DNA from: Lysinibacillus xylanilyticus
Lineage (GTDB): Bacteria > Bacillota > Bacilli > Bacillales_A > Planococcaceae
Direction: 5' to 3'
DNA length: 64,000 bases
Assembly (NCBI RefSeq): GCF_001183605.1
Contig: NZ_LFXJ01000008.1
Span: 372,001 to 436,000 of the forward strand
A program made the translations under genes and the position numbers. Positions within the stretch are counted from its first letter, which is position 1. Every line of letters starts with the position of its first letter. Positions 27,214 through 37,500 of the stretch are shown piece after piece. Under the pieces are notes generated by a model, which did no database searches, was not told the origin of the DNA, and saw only the letters and a program-made list of their open reading frames with translations.

Positions 27214-28503
27214 TTACTTTTCATCCTTATGAAAAGATTTAAGCTTTTCGTAGATTCCTGCCATCCGTTTTTCTTCACCCGCGATAACAGGTTTATAAAA
27301 TTCTGTGCCAACAAGCTCATCCGGTAAATATTGCTGGTCTACCCATCCTCCAAATGTTCCGATAGGGCTGTTGTGGGGATATTGATAGCCTACATGTCCT
27401 AAATCTTTTGCCCCTTCATAGTGAGCGTCGCGTAGATGATGTGGAATATCGCCTGTTTTTCCTGCATGAATGCTGGCAATGGCGGCATCAATGGCTATAA
27501 TTGCAGAATTGGATTTGGATGCAAGGCACATTTCAATAACAGCACTTGCAAGCGGAATACGCGCCTCTGGTAGCCCTAAACGCTCTGCAGCTTGTACAGC
27601 CGCAAGCATATGCGGTCCTACTTCAGGGTTGGCAAGGCCTATATCTTCATAAGCCATGACAAGTAAACGTCGACTAACAGCTACTAAATCACCTGTTTCC
27701 AATAAATGAGCTAAATAATACAATGCTGCATTCGTATCACTTCCTCGAACTGATTTTTGTAATGCAGAAAGCAAATTATAAAAATGGGATCCTTTTTTAT
27801 CACCATAAACGCCAATTCTGCCTACAAGATGCTCAATGATATGATCCGCAGCGATTGTTTGACCATCTACTTCATCACTTGCATAATAAATTGATTCAAG
27901 CAAAGTTAATGCCTTCCGTGCGTCACCATTAGCTGCTTCTGAAATTTGATTAATTTGATGATCTGTTAATACAAAGTGATATTTACCTAGCCCTCGCTTT
28001 TCATCAGAAAGTGCATTTTTTATAAGCTCAATTAAATTGTCTTTCGTTAAACGTTTAAGTTGATATATTTCTCCGCAACGTGAGCGGATAGCGGGATTTA
28101 CATCATGGTACGGATTTTCCGTCGTAGCTCCAATTAATACGATTGAGCCGTTTTCAACATGTGGCAACAAAGCATCCTGCTGTAATTTATTAAAACGATG
28201 AATCTCATCCAAAAAAAGAAGGACTTTTCCTGAGATTCTAGCTTCCTGTACAATATCCTCGACGTCCTTTTTACCAGCACGAGTAGCATTAAGCGCAAAA
28301 AAAGGGAGCTTCGAGCTTCCTGCTATGGCATTCGCTATTGACGTTTTGCCGATACCTGGCTCACCATATAGCAGCATGGATGGAATATGTTCATTTTGGA
28401 TCATTTTATAAAGAGCGGTGTTAGGACCGATAAAATCTTGGTGTCCTACAATCTCATCAAGGGTTAAAGGACGCATGCGATAAGCGAGTGGTTCATTATG
28501 CAT
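27214..28503 (-). CDS. rarA: Replication-associated recombination protein A (AAA+ ATPase)
   Basis: Replication-fork maintenance ATPase of the RarA/MgsA/WRNIP1 family. The 429 aa protein has Walker [15 protein letters not shown] near residue 47, Walker [12 protein letters not shown] near 97, sensor [18 protein letters not shown], and the C-terminal tetramerisation domain (about 240-429, including [13 protein letters not shown]). Conserved neighbourhood: B. subtilis yrvN next to cymR. It is transcribed away from cymR. Confidence 0.96.
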   Translation of the reverse strand: MHNEPLAYRMRPLTLDEIVGHQDFIGPNTALYKMIQNEHIPSMLLYGEPGIGKTSIANAIAGSSKLPFFALNATRAGKKDVEDIVQEARISGKVLLFLDEIHRFNKLQQDALLPHVENGSIVLIGATTENPYHDVNPAIRSRCGEIYQLKRLTKDNLIELIKNALSDEKRGLGKYHFVLTDHQINQISEAANGDARKALTLLESIYYASDEVDGQTIAADHIIEHLVGRIGVYGDKKGSHFYNLLSALQKSVRGSDTNAALYYLAHLLETGDLVAVSRRLLVMAYEDIGLANPEVGPHMLAAVQAAERLGLPEARIPLASAVIEMCLASKSNSAIIAIDAAIASIHAGKTGDIPHHLRDAHYEGAKDLGHVGYQYPHNSPIGTFGGWVDQQYLPDELVGTEFYKPVIAGEEKRMAGIYEKLKSFHKDEK

Positions 28504-28540
28504 TAAAATTTCCCTCTTTTAACAGTTTCCGTAATTTTTT

Positions 28541-28637
28541 TTAACTTTTTTCAGCGGGTGTCACGGTATTGGAAAGGAGTTCTTTGTACAAGAGCACAAA
28601 GCCGATTCCCGACGCAATTATGCCGGGCATAATTGAT
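28541..28637 (+). repeat. Repeat family B, internally deleted copy
   Basis: The left end TTAACTTTTTTCAGCGGGTG and right block GCACAAAGCCGATTCCCGAC, then GCAATTATGCCGGGCATAAT and TGAT, match family B. The central stems are missing, leaving 97 bp. Located between divergent rarA and cymR. Confidence 0.75.
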
Positions 28638-28711
28638 TGCTAAATGTTTTTTTGTGCTTATAATGAAATGTTACATAGTATTTTGCCTAATTATACTAAG
28701 GCGCAATTAAT

Positions 28712-28771
28712 AGTATATCATAACCTCCCGAGAGTATTTCCGAGTTCTTCGAGAGGAGATTATGATATACT
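28712..28771. promoter_or_regulatory. 60 bp inverted repeat upstream of cymR
   Basis: AGTATATCATAA (28712-28723) and TTATGATATACT (28760-28771) are perfectly complementary, extended by CTCC/GGAG. It ends 40 bases before the cymR start. It may be an operator for autoregulation or an RNA hairpin; no known CymR box was recognised in it. Confidence 0.55.
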
Positions 28772-28811
28772 GTTGGTAGTATTTTTGACTAGACTATTTG
28801 AGGGTGATAAA

Positions 28812-29231
28812 ATGAAAATTTCTACAAAGGGCCGTTATGGTCTAACGATTATGATTGAATTAGCAAAGCATTATGGAGAGGGACCTATTCCACTACGCAA
28901 AATTGCTGCTGAAAAGGATCTTTCTGAGGCATACTTAGAGCAGTTAGTTTCACCATTACGTAATTCAGGCTTAGTAAAAAGTGTACGCGGTGCATATGGT
29001 GGGTATATGCTAGCAAACCCACCAAGTGAAATTTCAGCGGCTAATGTTATTAGCGTGTTAGAGGGTCCAATTCAACCTGTAGAGGGTATTGAAAATGAAG
29101 AAGCACCTCAGCGAGAGTTATGGCTTCGCATTCGCGATGCTGTGAAAAATGTATTAGATACAACGTCAATTGAAGATTTAGCACAATACACTGAGGAAAA
29201 TGTAGCGGAAGGCTATATGTTCTATATTTAA
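28812..29231 (+). CDS. cymR: Rrf2-family regulator CymR
   Basis: Master repressor of cysteine and sulfur metabolism in Bacilli, acting in complex with CysK. The 139 aa protein begins MKISTKGRYGLTIMIELAKH (typical Rrf2 start); ATG at 28812 follows GAGGGTGAT, and the longer frame upstream is discarded. The winged helix has ISTKGRYGL and SEAYLEQLVSPLRNSGLVKS. There is no cysteine cluster, so it is not IscR or NsrR. It precedes a cysteine desulfurase and mnmA, as in B. subtilis. It may control the sulfur operon at 46387-52589. Confidence 0.92.
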   Translation: MKISTKGRYGLTIMIELAKHYGEGPIPLRKIAAEKDLSEAYLEQLVSPLRNSGLVKSVRGAYGGYMLANPPSEISAANVISVLEGPIQPVEGIENEEAPQRELWLRIRDAVKNVLDTTSIEDLAQYTEENVAEGYMFYI

Positions 29232-29237
29232 AATTAG

Positions 29238-29290
29238 GCTAAAGCACATCTCCCTACCCTGAGAAAGGGAGATGAGTCTTTAGCGCTTTT
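29238..29290 (+). terminator. Hairpin terminator between cymR and the desulfurase gene
   Basis: GCTAAAG/CTTTAGC outside and CATCTCCCT/AGGGAGATG inside form a long stem, followed by GCTTTTC. The short U-run suggests partial readthrough or attenuation. Confidence 0.65.
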
Positions 29291-29309
29291 CGTAAAAGGA
29301 GATTTCATC

Positions 29310-30458
29310 ATGAATTCATATATTTATCTCGATCATGCAGCGTCATCACCAATGAATGACAAAGTAATAGACGCTATGACTACAGCAATGCAACAGGTTT
29401 ATGGGAATGCATCAAGTATTCATGGGATAGGTCGAGAGGCACGCAAATATTTAGATAATGCACGTGATATACTTGCCCAATCAATTGGTGCTCAACCTGG
29501 AGAAATTATTATCACAAGTGGCGGAACAGAGGCGGATAATACGGCTATTTTTGGCACTGTTTATGCCCGTGCTGCTGAAGGAAAGCATATCATTACCACA
29601 CAAATTGAACATCACGCGGTGTTGCATACTTGTGAAAAGCTTGAGCGAGATGGCTTTGATGTGACATATTTGCCGGTAGATGAAAATGGACGTGTTTCTG
29701 TAGAAGATGTGCGAAATGCATTAAGAGAGGATACAATTTTAGTAACGATTATGTACGGCAATAACGAAGTTGGTACAATTCAACCGATTGCTGAAATTGG
29801 TGATTTGTTGCGTGAACATAAGGCTATTTTCCATACAGATGCTGTTCAGGCATATGGTTTAGAGTCAATTAATGTTACTGAATTACATGTTGATTTACTA
29901 AGTGTTTCTGCACATAAAATTAATGGTCCTAAAGGTATTGGTTTCCTATACCAAAAAGCAGGGACACCATTCACTAGTTATGCATTAGGAGGAGCACACG
30001 AGAAAAAACGTCGTGCGGGTACTGAAAATGTGCCTGCAGTGATTGGTTTTGCGACTGCAGTGCAAATTGCAAATGAGTTGCGAGAAGAAAAGCGCGCGTT
30101 ATACAATCGCTTTAAGCAAATTATGCTGGATGTTTTCACGAAAGAAAATCTAGCATTTCATATGAATGGAGATTTAGAAAATACGCTCCCACACGTTTTA
30201 AATGTAAGTTTTTCTGGTATGGAAGTAGAATCATTCCTAGTAAATCTTGATATGGCAGGTATTTGCGTATCGAGTGGTTCTGCGTGTACTGCTGGCTCCA
30301 TTGATCCATCACATGTTTTAGTAGCGATGTTTGGACAAGAGGCAGAGGAATTACGTAACTCGATCCGCTTTAGCTTCGGTCAAGGTTTAACAGAAGCTGA
30401 TGTACAACATACAGCTGAAAAAACAGTAGCGATTGTGAAAAGACTAGCAAAAAAATAG
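29310..30458 (+). CDS. Cysteine desulfurase (YrvO type, partner of MnmA)
   Basis: Takes sulfur from cysteine and passes it as persulfide, here probably to MnmA for tRNA 2-thiolation. The 382 aa class V aminotransferase-fold protein starts NSYIYLDHAASSPMND after ATG, has the PLP lysine in SAHKINGPKGIG (Lys203) and the active cysteine in SSGSACTAGS (Cys326). AAAAGGAG precedes the ATG. In B. subtilis the homologous gene yrvO lies beside mnmA and serves it specifically, which the adjacency here supports. Confidence 0.95.
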   Translation: MNSYIYLDHAASSPMNDKVIDAMTTAMQQVYGNASSIHGIGREARKYLDNARDILAQSIGAQPGEIIITSGGTEADNTAIFGTVYARAAEGKHIITTQIEHHAVLHTCEKLERDGFDVTYLPVDENGRVSVEDVRNALREDTILVTIMYGNNEVGTIQPIAEIGDLLREHKAIFHTDAVQAYGLESINVTELHVDLLSVSAHKINGPKGIGFLYQKAGTPFTSYALGGAHEKKRRAGTENVPAVIGFATAVQIANELREEKRALYNRFKQIMLDVFTKENLAFHMNGDLENTLPHVLNVSFSGMEVESFLVNLDMAGICVSSGSACTAGSIDPSHVLVAMFGQEAEELRNSIRFSFGQGLTEADVQHTAEKTVAIVKRLAKK

Positions 30459-30491
30459 TTTGCTAATAATTGTATATTTAATGGAATTTGA

Positions 30492-31637
<1,146 letters not shown>

Positions 31638-31644
31638 TTTGCGT

Positions 31645-31696
31645 AAAGACTGCTTATATTCTTTCCTGAAGCGTATAGAGTTTAAGCAGTCTTTTG
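31645..31696 (+). terminator. Terminator of mnmA
   Basis: AAGACTGCTTA and TAAGCAGTCTT, followed by TTGC; stem perfect over 11 bp with a long loop. Confidence 0.75.
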
Positions 31697-31719
31697 CTAC
31701 ATAGAGGTGAGGGAAAACA

Positions 31720-32379
31720 ATGGATTTTAACGAGCAGGGCATTCAAGCGTTTCAAGAAAAGCGCTACGAGGAAGCTGCACAACTTTTTACACAAGCGATT
31801 GAAGAAGAGCCTGAAAACCCAATTGGTTATGTGAACTTCGGAAATCTCTTAGCGGTCTTAGAGGATACTGAACGTGCAGAGCGTTTTTTTCAAAAAGCAA
31901 TCACTGTTGATGAAACGGCAGCAACTGCTTATTATGGTTTAGCAAATTTATATTATAATGCGGAACGATATGCGGAAGCAGTAAAGCTTTATGAGCAAGC
32001 ATTAAAACATAAAATTGAAGGCGCAGATGTGTATTATATGATGGGCAAATGTTTTGAGCGAATGGAAAATCCGAAGCTTGCACTGCCATATTTACAACGA
32101 GCTTCAGAGCTTGCACCAGAAGACACACAGATTCGTCTAGCATATGCCATCGTGCTATGTGCGCTAGAAATGTTCGATGAAGGTAAAAAGGAATTAGACT
32201 ATTTGATCGAACAGGACTGGAATAACGCAGATGCACATTATAATTTAGGTGTACTATATGCTGTATCTACTGAGCAAACAAAAGATGCTATGTACCACCT
32301 AAAACAAGCCTTTACATTACAGCCAGATTACGACCAAGCACGTTATATTTATGATATGATTGCACAACGATTTAACTAA
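31720..32379 (+). CDS. TPR-repeat protein (YrrB-like)
   Basis: A 219 aa protein built almost wholly of tetratricopeptide repeats, each about 34 residues (for example QGIQAFQEKRYEEAAQLFTQ, ATAYYGLANLYYNAERYAEA, ADAHYNLGVLYAVS). No signal peptide or membrane segment. TPR scaffolds mediate protein contacts; B. subtilis yrrB occupies the same place after mnmA (trmU). Precise partner unknown. AGAGGTGAGG precedes the ATG. Confidence 0.9.
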   Translation: MDFNEQGIQAFQEKRYEEAAQLFTQAIEEEPENPIGYVNFGNLLAVLEDTERAERFFQKAITVDETAATAYYGLANLYYNAERYAEAVKLYEQALKHKIEGADVYYMMGKCFERMENPKLALPYLQRASELAPEDTQIRLAYAIVLCALEMFDEGKKELDYLIEQDWNNADAHYNLGVLYAVSTEQTKDAMYHLKQAFTLQPDYDQARYIYDMIAQRFN

Positions 32380-32437
32380 AATAGCTTATAGTAGAAAGGA
32401 TGCCAGAATTATTTCGGCATCCTTTTAAATATTGAGT

Positions 32438-33178
32438 TTAGTCTTGATTATCCTCAGAAGAATAATCAAGTGGTAGTTTAGATAGATATTGTGCTAAATA
32501 AGCAATAGGCATTGCATCTAATGACGTCTCTTCTTCATTCGCTTTTAGAATATTTATTTCTTCATTAAGTCGTTCCATTTTTCGATCCAGTTCAGCAGCT
32601 TGAATGGCAGCCTCCTTCAATTCCAAACGTATATGTTCAGGTACTTCTTTGTTGTATTTGTAATAGATTTTATGTTCAAGGCTAGCCCAGAAGTCCATTG
32701 CAATTGTACGGATTTGAATTTCTGTATAAACGCTTTCCATACGATCAGACATGAAAATTGGAATTTTTATAATAAGATGCAAGCTTTGATAGCCATTCTC
32801 CTTTGGGGATTTAATATAATCCTTTACATCCACAACTTCAATATCATTTTGCGCCCGTAACATGGCACTTACTTTATAAATATCCTCAACAAAGGAGCAT
32901 GTAATTCGCACACCCGCGATATCACGAATGTTTTCACGAATCGCTTCAATTGATGTCTCAAGGTTCTTTTTCTGGATCTTCGATAATATACTTTTTGGTG
33001 ATTTTACTCGAGTTGATATATGCTCTATCGGGTTATATTCATGAATTAATTTAAACTCTTCTTGTAAAATATTTATTTTTGTTTCAATTTCTTGTAAGGC
33101 AAATCTATAGGCTAAAAAGAAACGTGTTATTTCTGACTGTAGGTTTTTTAAAGTGATTGCTTCGAGCTCATTTTTCAT
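32438..33178 (-). CDS. sasA: Small alarmone synthetase (SasA/YwaC/RelP type)
   Basis: Single-domain (p)ppGpp synthetase, usually induced by cell-wall stress. The 246 aa protein has only the RelA/SpoT synthetase domain: NPIEHISTRVKSPKSILSKI, IRDIAGVRITCSFVEDIY, SPKENGYQSLHLIIKIP and EIQIRTIAMDFWASLEHKI are conserved synthetase blocks. These match the YwaC-type more closely than the YjbM-type by my recollection of both. No HD hydrolase, TGS or ACT. C-terminal coiled region. Inserted between yrrB and recD2 on the opposite strand; B. subtilis has ywaC elsewhere. Confidence 0.88.
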   Translation of the reverse strand: MKNELEAITLKNLQSEITRFFLAYRFALQEIETKINILQEEFKLIHEYNPIEHISTRVKSPKSILSKIQKKNLETSIEAIRENIRDIAGVRITCSFVEDIYKVSAMLRAQNDIEVVDVKDYIKSPKENGYQSLHLIIKIPIFMSDRMESVYTEIQIRTIAMDFWASLEHKIYYKYNKEVPEHIRLELKEAAIQAAELDRKMERLNEEINILKANEEETSLDAMPIAYLAQYLSKLPLDYSSEDNQD

Positions 33179-33599
33179 TCTTCATAAAATCCTTTCTTCT
33201 AGCAAATAACATTAATGAAATTTTCTTATTACTGATCTCATTAAATAATAGCTTAACAAAAATAGCTACTAAACAGAAATATGTGCTCTAAATTATGTAG
33301 TATTCTTGTTTTAATAAAAAAAGGGGATGTTTAGTCCCCTTATCATCAAACGATAATTTTAGCATTTAAGTTGCATCGTTTATTAAATTCATCAACGAAT
33401 ATTTGTAAATCAATACAAATGCCGATACATGGCCTCATTTTTTACTCACGTAAGAAGCATATGTTAATTTTAAAGATTTCGAAAACTCAAGTAGCATTTC
33501 ATCTAGCTGTATATGCAACGAAAGAGAATTTTCCTTCGTATTCTAATGCGTTCTAAACTTGTTTCTGAAAAGGAAAAACATGATCCTTTTATATTAACT
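33179..33599. other. 421-base gap with a minus-strand terminator
   Basis: AAGGGGA (33321-33327) pairs with TCCCCTT (33335-33341); the A-run to its left is a U-tract on the minus strand, so it terminates transcripts arriving from the hisA-like gene. A weaker hairpin (AAAAGGA/TCCTTTT) is nearer that gene at 33567-33590. A 61-codon open frame at 33371-33556 has no ribosome site or recognisable content and is not called. Confidence 0.6.
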
Positions 33600-34376
33600 T
33601 CACAATACCTCGCCTTTTTTGCAATAATTTACCACGTCTGAATAAGGTAAATCTCCACCAAAAATTGAAAGAGCGCTACCGATTGTAACATGAAGTCTCC
33701 CATTGGCGATATTTTTAAATTTCTTTAAGTCGTCTAAAGAACGAACCCCACCAGCATATGTTGTTGGAATTGTTGTCCAAGTGGCTAAATCATGCACTAA
33801 GCTTTCCTGCATACCGCCTTTTTTTCCTTCCACATCAACAGCGTGAATAAGCAGTTCATCACAGTAATTTTCGATAAATGCAATAGACTCAGCATTTACT
33901 TCAAAATCACTAAACTTTGTCCATTTATCAGTAACAACAAACCACTTTCCATCTCGCATACGGCAGCTTAAATCAATGACAAGATGCTGTTTACCGATAA
34001 TCTGTACTAATTGTTTAAGTCGATCTAAATTGAGTTTACCATCATAGAATATAAATGATGTGACAATAACGTGGGAAGCTCCCGCATCAATATACTTTTT
34101 TGCATTTTCCGTGGTGATCCCGCCACCAACCTGCAACCCTTGAGGATATGTTGCTAATGCTGCTAATGCTGCTTCTTCGTTTCCATCACCTAGCATAATG
34201 ACGTGACCGCCTGTTAATTGATCCTTGGCAAACATTTTTGCATAATAACTAGAGTCATGATTTGAAATAAAGTTCTCGATAACTTCTTGATCTTTATGAC
34301 CTAGTGTGCTACCAACAATTTGTTTTACTTTGCCATCGTGTAAATCGATGCAAGGTCTAAATTCCAATAGTTTCAC
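33600..34376 (-). CDS. HisA-like isomerase of the eukaryotic HIS6 type
   Basis: Predicted ProFAR isomerase (fourth step region of histidine synthesis), but of the fungal/plant HIS6 subfamily rather than bacterial HisA. Shared blocks I recognise from HIS6: CIDLHDGKVKQIVG, SSYYAKMF, LQVGGGI, VIVTSFIF, IDLSCRMRDGKW, LLIHAVDVEGKKGG and TYAGGVRSLDDLK, in that order. Predicted TIM barrel, about 258 aa. The start is unsure: GTG 34376, TTG 34367 or GTG 34400; GGAAGG precedes the first two. It stands alone with no other his gene in the window. Confidence 0.82.
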   Translation of the reverse strand: MKLLEFRPCIDLHDGKVKQIVGSTLGHKDQEVIENFISNHDSSYYAKMFAKDQLTGGHVIMLGDGNEEAALAALATYPQGLQVGGGITTENAKKYIDAGASHVIVTSFIFYDGKLNLDRLKQLVQIIGKQHLVIDLSCRMRDGKWFVVTDKWTKFSDFEVNAESIAFIENYCDELLIHAVDVEGKKGGMQESLVHDLATWTTIPTTYAGGVRSLDDLKKFKNIANGRLHVTIGSALSIFGGDLPYSDVVNYCKKGEVL

Positions 34377-34611
34377 AATCCTTCCGTGCGACAAATTCAC
34401 CTATATCATAGCATGGAAAGGTTGATAAAAACTGCGAAATATTATTTATCAATACATTTCAAACTTCTTTCAGCATGTTTTATGTAGCGAAAGCCAAAGC
34501 GTCAAATACAATGTTGATAAAAATTTAGTGAATTCTCTTTTTAAACGATTTTTCACAGTATGCTGTGGTAAAATATAATGATTGAAATGAATACGAAAGG
34601 GCGAACCGCAA

Positions 34612-37050
34612 ATGGCAGAGAATCATGATTTATTTGAACTAAATAAATTTTTTATACTCGGACGTCCAATCGTCTCTATCTTCCATAATGCGCAAAATAT
34701 GTATTCGATAGTTCGTGTGAAAATTCAAGAGACCAACTTACAGTATGAGGATAAGGAAATAATAGTTGTTGGATATTTTCCGCCGTTACAAATGGATGAA
34801 CAATATCGTTTTACAGGTATAATGAAACAACATCCAAAATATGGTGTGCAATTTCAAATTGAGACGTTTTCAAAAGAAGTACCAGCAACAGAGCAAGGGA
34901 TTATTCATTACTTATCGAGTGATTTGTTTGTTGGAATCGGAAGAAAAACTGCTGAAACAATCGTAGAAAAGCTCGGGGCGAATGCGTTACGTCTTATTTT
35001 AGAGGATCCAAATGCGCTTGATGCTGTACCTCGACTATCTGCTGAAAAAAAAGAGGTTATCCATCGTACGATTGAACAAAATTTAGGCTTAGAACGAGTG
35101 ATGATTCAACTTAATGAATGGGGTTTCGGACCACAGCTCGGCATGAAAATTTACCAAACATACCGAACCGAGGCAGTTGAATTATTAACTGAAAATCCAT
35201 ACCGCCTTATTGAAGATGTAGAGGGTGTGGGTTTCTTTCGTGCCGATGAGCTAGGTGCAAAATTAGGGATTACTGGCAATCATCCAGACCGTATTAAGGC
35301 GGCGATTTTACATACTCTAAATACTGCAGCTTTATCGGACGGGCATGTGTATTTAGATGCAGAACATGTTTTACCGCTAGTAAAAGATATGCTTGAGCAA
35401 AGCCAACGAGAAGATATTCCTTTTGAGACCATTTCTAAAGCTTGTATCGAATTGCGTGAGGAAAGTAAAATTTGTGGGGAAGAGACGAGATTATATTTAC
35501 CATCTCTATATTTCTCAGAAGTCGGAATTGCATCAAAAATATTAGCTTTAATCGAACGTAACAATAAGGCTGAACATTTTAGCAAAGACGAAATACGTAA
35601 AGCGATTGGTGAAACAGAAGAGATGCTCAATGTCACATATGCTGAAACACAAGCGAATGCTATTGAGCAAGCTTTAAACTCAGCTGTTATGATTTTAACT
35701 GGTGGCCCTGGTACTGGTAAAACAACTGTTGTTCGGGGTGTAGTAGAAGTGTATGCAAAGTTACACGGACTATCATTAAACCCGAAGGAATACGCACAAA
35801 AAGAAGAACCATTTCCGATTATTTTATGTGCTCCAACAGGACGTGCTGCCAAGCGTTTATCGGAATCAACAGAACTTCCAGCAATGACAATTCATCGACT
35901 GCTAGGCTTTACTGGTCAGGAGAAAGAGGAAGAAACTGAACGTGAAGTTACAGGGAAACTCATTATTGTAGATGAAATGTCGATGGTCGATACTTGGCTC
36001 GCGCATCAATTATTAAAATCCTTGCATGAGGATGTTCAAGTTGTATTTGTTGGCGATCAAGATCAGCTTCCACCAGTAGGACCAGGACAGGTGTTAAAGG
36101 ATTTGTTGGCTTCCGGGCAAATACCAACTGTTGAATTAACAGATGTATATCGACAAGCAGAGGGCTCAACGATTATTGAACTTGCTCATCAAATTAAACG
36201 TGGTAATATCACAAATGACCTAACGTTAAAAACGTCTGACCGTTCATTTATTAAAGCCTCCTCAGATCAGGTAGCAAACGTTGTCACACAAGTGGTGAAA
36301 AGTGCGGTTGCCAAAGGTCAAGAAATTCGTAATATCCAAGTGTTAGCACCAATGTACAAAGGTCCCGCAGGAATAGACAATTTAAATAAAATGATTCAGA
36401 ACCTTATTAATCCTAACGATACAGGTACTAGAAAAGAGCTCGTCTTTGGTGATGTCACATATCGCATAAAGGATAAGGTCTTACAGCTTGTTAATCAACC
36501 AGAGAGCAATGTTTTTAATGGTGATATGGGTGAGGTAATCAGTATTATTAAGGCAAAGGAAACAATTGAGAAACAAGATTTGCTTGTTGTGTCATTCGAT
36601 GGTATTGAAGTAACTTATCAACGTAGTGACCTCAATCAATTGACACTTGCCTACTGTTGTTCAATTCATAAATCGCAAGGCTCTGAGTTCCAAACAGTTA
36701 TAATGCCGGTTGTCAGAGGATATTCTAAAATGCTGCGACGTAATTTGTTATATACAGGTATAACGCGTGCAAAAAATTTCTTGATTTTATGCGGTGAGCC
36801 TGATGTGCTAGCAGATGGCTTACAGCGTACGGATGATTTACAGCGCTTTACGTCTCTACGTGCAAGACTCAATCCAATGAATGTTGCGGAGAAAGTTGTA
36901 GAAGCAGAAACTGTTCCTTTAAAAGAGGATTTACAAAATGAAAAACAATCCATTGAGATTGATTTCAAGCTAACGGTAGAAACAGAACCATATATCCATC
37001 CATTGATTGGAATGGACGGAGTATCGCCGTATGATTATTTAGATGAGTAA
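34612..37050 (+). CDS. recD2: ATP-dependent 5'-3' DNA helicase RecD2
   Basis: Superfamily 1B helicase not associated with RecBC, acting in replication-fork and mismatch repair processes. The 812 aa protein has the long RecD2-type N-terminal extension with an OB-like start and helix-hairpin-helix repeats (about 1-330), Walker A LTGGPGTGKTTVVRGV near 364, Walker B IIVDEMSMVDTWL near 451, and helicase motifs VFVGDQDQLPPVGPG and AYCCSIHKSQGSEF. Same relative position as B. subtilis yrrC. GAAAGGGCG precedes the ATG. Confidence 0.95.
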   Translation: MAENHDLFELNKFFILGRPIVSIFHNAQNMYSIVRVKIQETNLQYEDKEIIVVGYFPPLQMDEQYRFTGIMKQHPKYGVQFQIETFSKEVPATEQGIIHYLSSDLFVGIGRKTAETIVEKLGANALRLILEDPNALDAVPRLSAEKKEVIHRTIEQNLGLERVMIQLNEWGFGPQLGMKIYQTYRTEAVELLTENPYRLIEDVEGVGFFRADELGAKLGITGNHPDRIKAAILHTLNTAALSDGHVYLDAEHVLPLVKDMLEQSQREDIPFETISKACIELREESKICGEETRLYLPSLYFSEVGIASKILALIERNNKAEHFSKDEIRKAIGETEEMLNVTYAETQANAIEQALNSAVMILTGGPGTGKTTVVRGVVEVYAKLHGLSLNPKEYAQKEEPFPIILCAPTGRAAKRLSESTELPAMTIHRLLGFTGQEKEEETEREVTGKLIIVDEMSMVDTWLAHQLLKSLHEDVQVVFVGDQDQLPPVGPGQVLKDLLASGQIPTVELTDVYRQAEGSTIIELAHQIKRGNITNDLTLKTSDRSFIKASSDQVANVVTQVVKSAVAKGQEIRNIQVLAPMYKGPAGIDNLNKMIQNLINPNDTGTRKELVFGDVTYRIKDKVLQLVNQPESNVFNGDMGEVISIIKAKETIEKQDLLVVSFDGIEVTYQRSDLNQLTLAYCCSIHKSQGSEFQTVIMPVVRGYSKMLRRNLLYTGITRAKNFLILCGEPDVLADGLQRTDDLQRFTSLRARLNPMNVAEKVVEAETVPLKEDLQNEKQSIEIDFKLTVETEPYIHPLIGMDGVSPYDYLDE

Positions 37051-37087
37051 AAGTTGATAATATTTTATGAAGTGCCATATAAAATAC

Positions 37088-37125
37088 AAAACCCGATCAA
37101 TTCGAATTGATCGGGTTTTGTTATG
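37088..37125 (+). terminator. Terminator of recD2
   Basis: A perfect 32 bp palindrome: AAAACCCGATCAATTC followed at once by its complement ending GGGTTTTG. Works on both strands. Confidence 0.9.
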
Positions 37126-37133
37126 CAATTTTT

Positions 37134-37311
37134 TTAACTTATTTCAGCGAGTGCCAAATATCAAATCCGCTGAAATGGAGGAACTCAGTCTAAGAACGCC
37201 ACGTCCTGTGGCAATTTATCTGTGCGAAAGCGAAGCGACAGCAACAAGGTTTTAGTTTTATCTGTAGCGAAAGCAAAGCGACAGCTACAATTATGCCGAG
37301 GCGTAATTGAT
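37134..37311 (+). repeat. Repeat family B copy with two hairpin modules
   Basis: Left end TTAACTTATTTCAGCGAGTG ... CCGCTGAAAT, right end ATTATGCCGAGGCGTAATTG then AT. The central part carries two copies of the short module (GCGAAAGCGAAGCGACAGC at about 37223 and a TGTAGCGAAAGC...GCTACA copy at about 37263-37289). It ends one base before the stop of the small minus-strand gene. Confidence 0.78.
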
Positions 37312-37500
37312 TTAGTGAATTCCAACTAGATGATGTTTAACTACTTCATATGCTTGGCATACATTTTTGAATTGATCTTTTTCTTTGGCTATCATATCTG
37401 AAGCAATCGTAAATAAAAGATTCTCCTCATTATGATCCTCCATTTTATTCATTAAAGCAGCTTCCATTTCCGCCACATACGAAATGATTTGTTTGTTCAT
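37312..37500 (-). CDS. Small hypothetical protein, 62 aa
   Basis: Reads MNKQIISYVAEMEAALMNKM at its start, behind AAAGGAGAATATAT on the minus strand, which is an excellent ribosome site. Acidic, helical, no membrane segment. No family recognised. Its stop codon abuts the repeat B copy. Confidence 0.6.
   Translation of the reverse strand: MNKQIISYVAEMEAALMNKMEDHNEENLLFTIASDMIAKEKDQFKNVCQAYEVVKHHLVGIH

Noticed and set aside
33371-33556. 61-codon open frame in the sasA-hisA gap
   Set aside because: No ribosome site, no recognisable content, and AT-rich intergenic composition.
37130-37320. Possible CRISPR-like array because short modules recur with spacing
   Set aside because: Only two diverged modules here with no unique equal-length spacers and no cas genes anywhere in the window.
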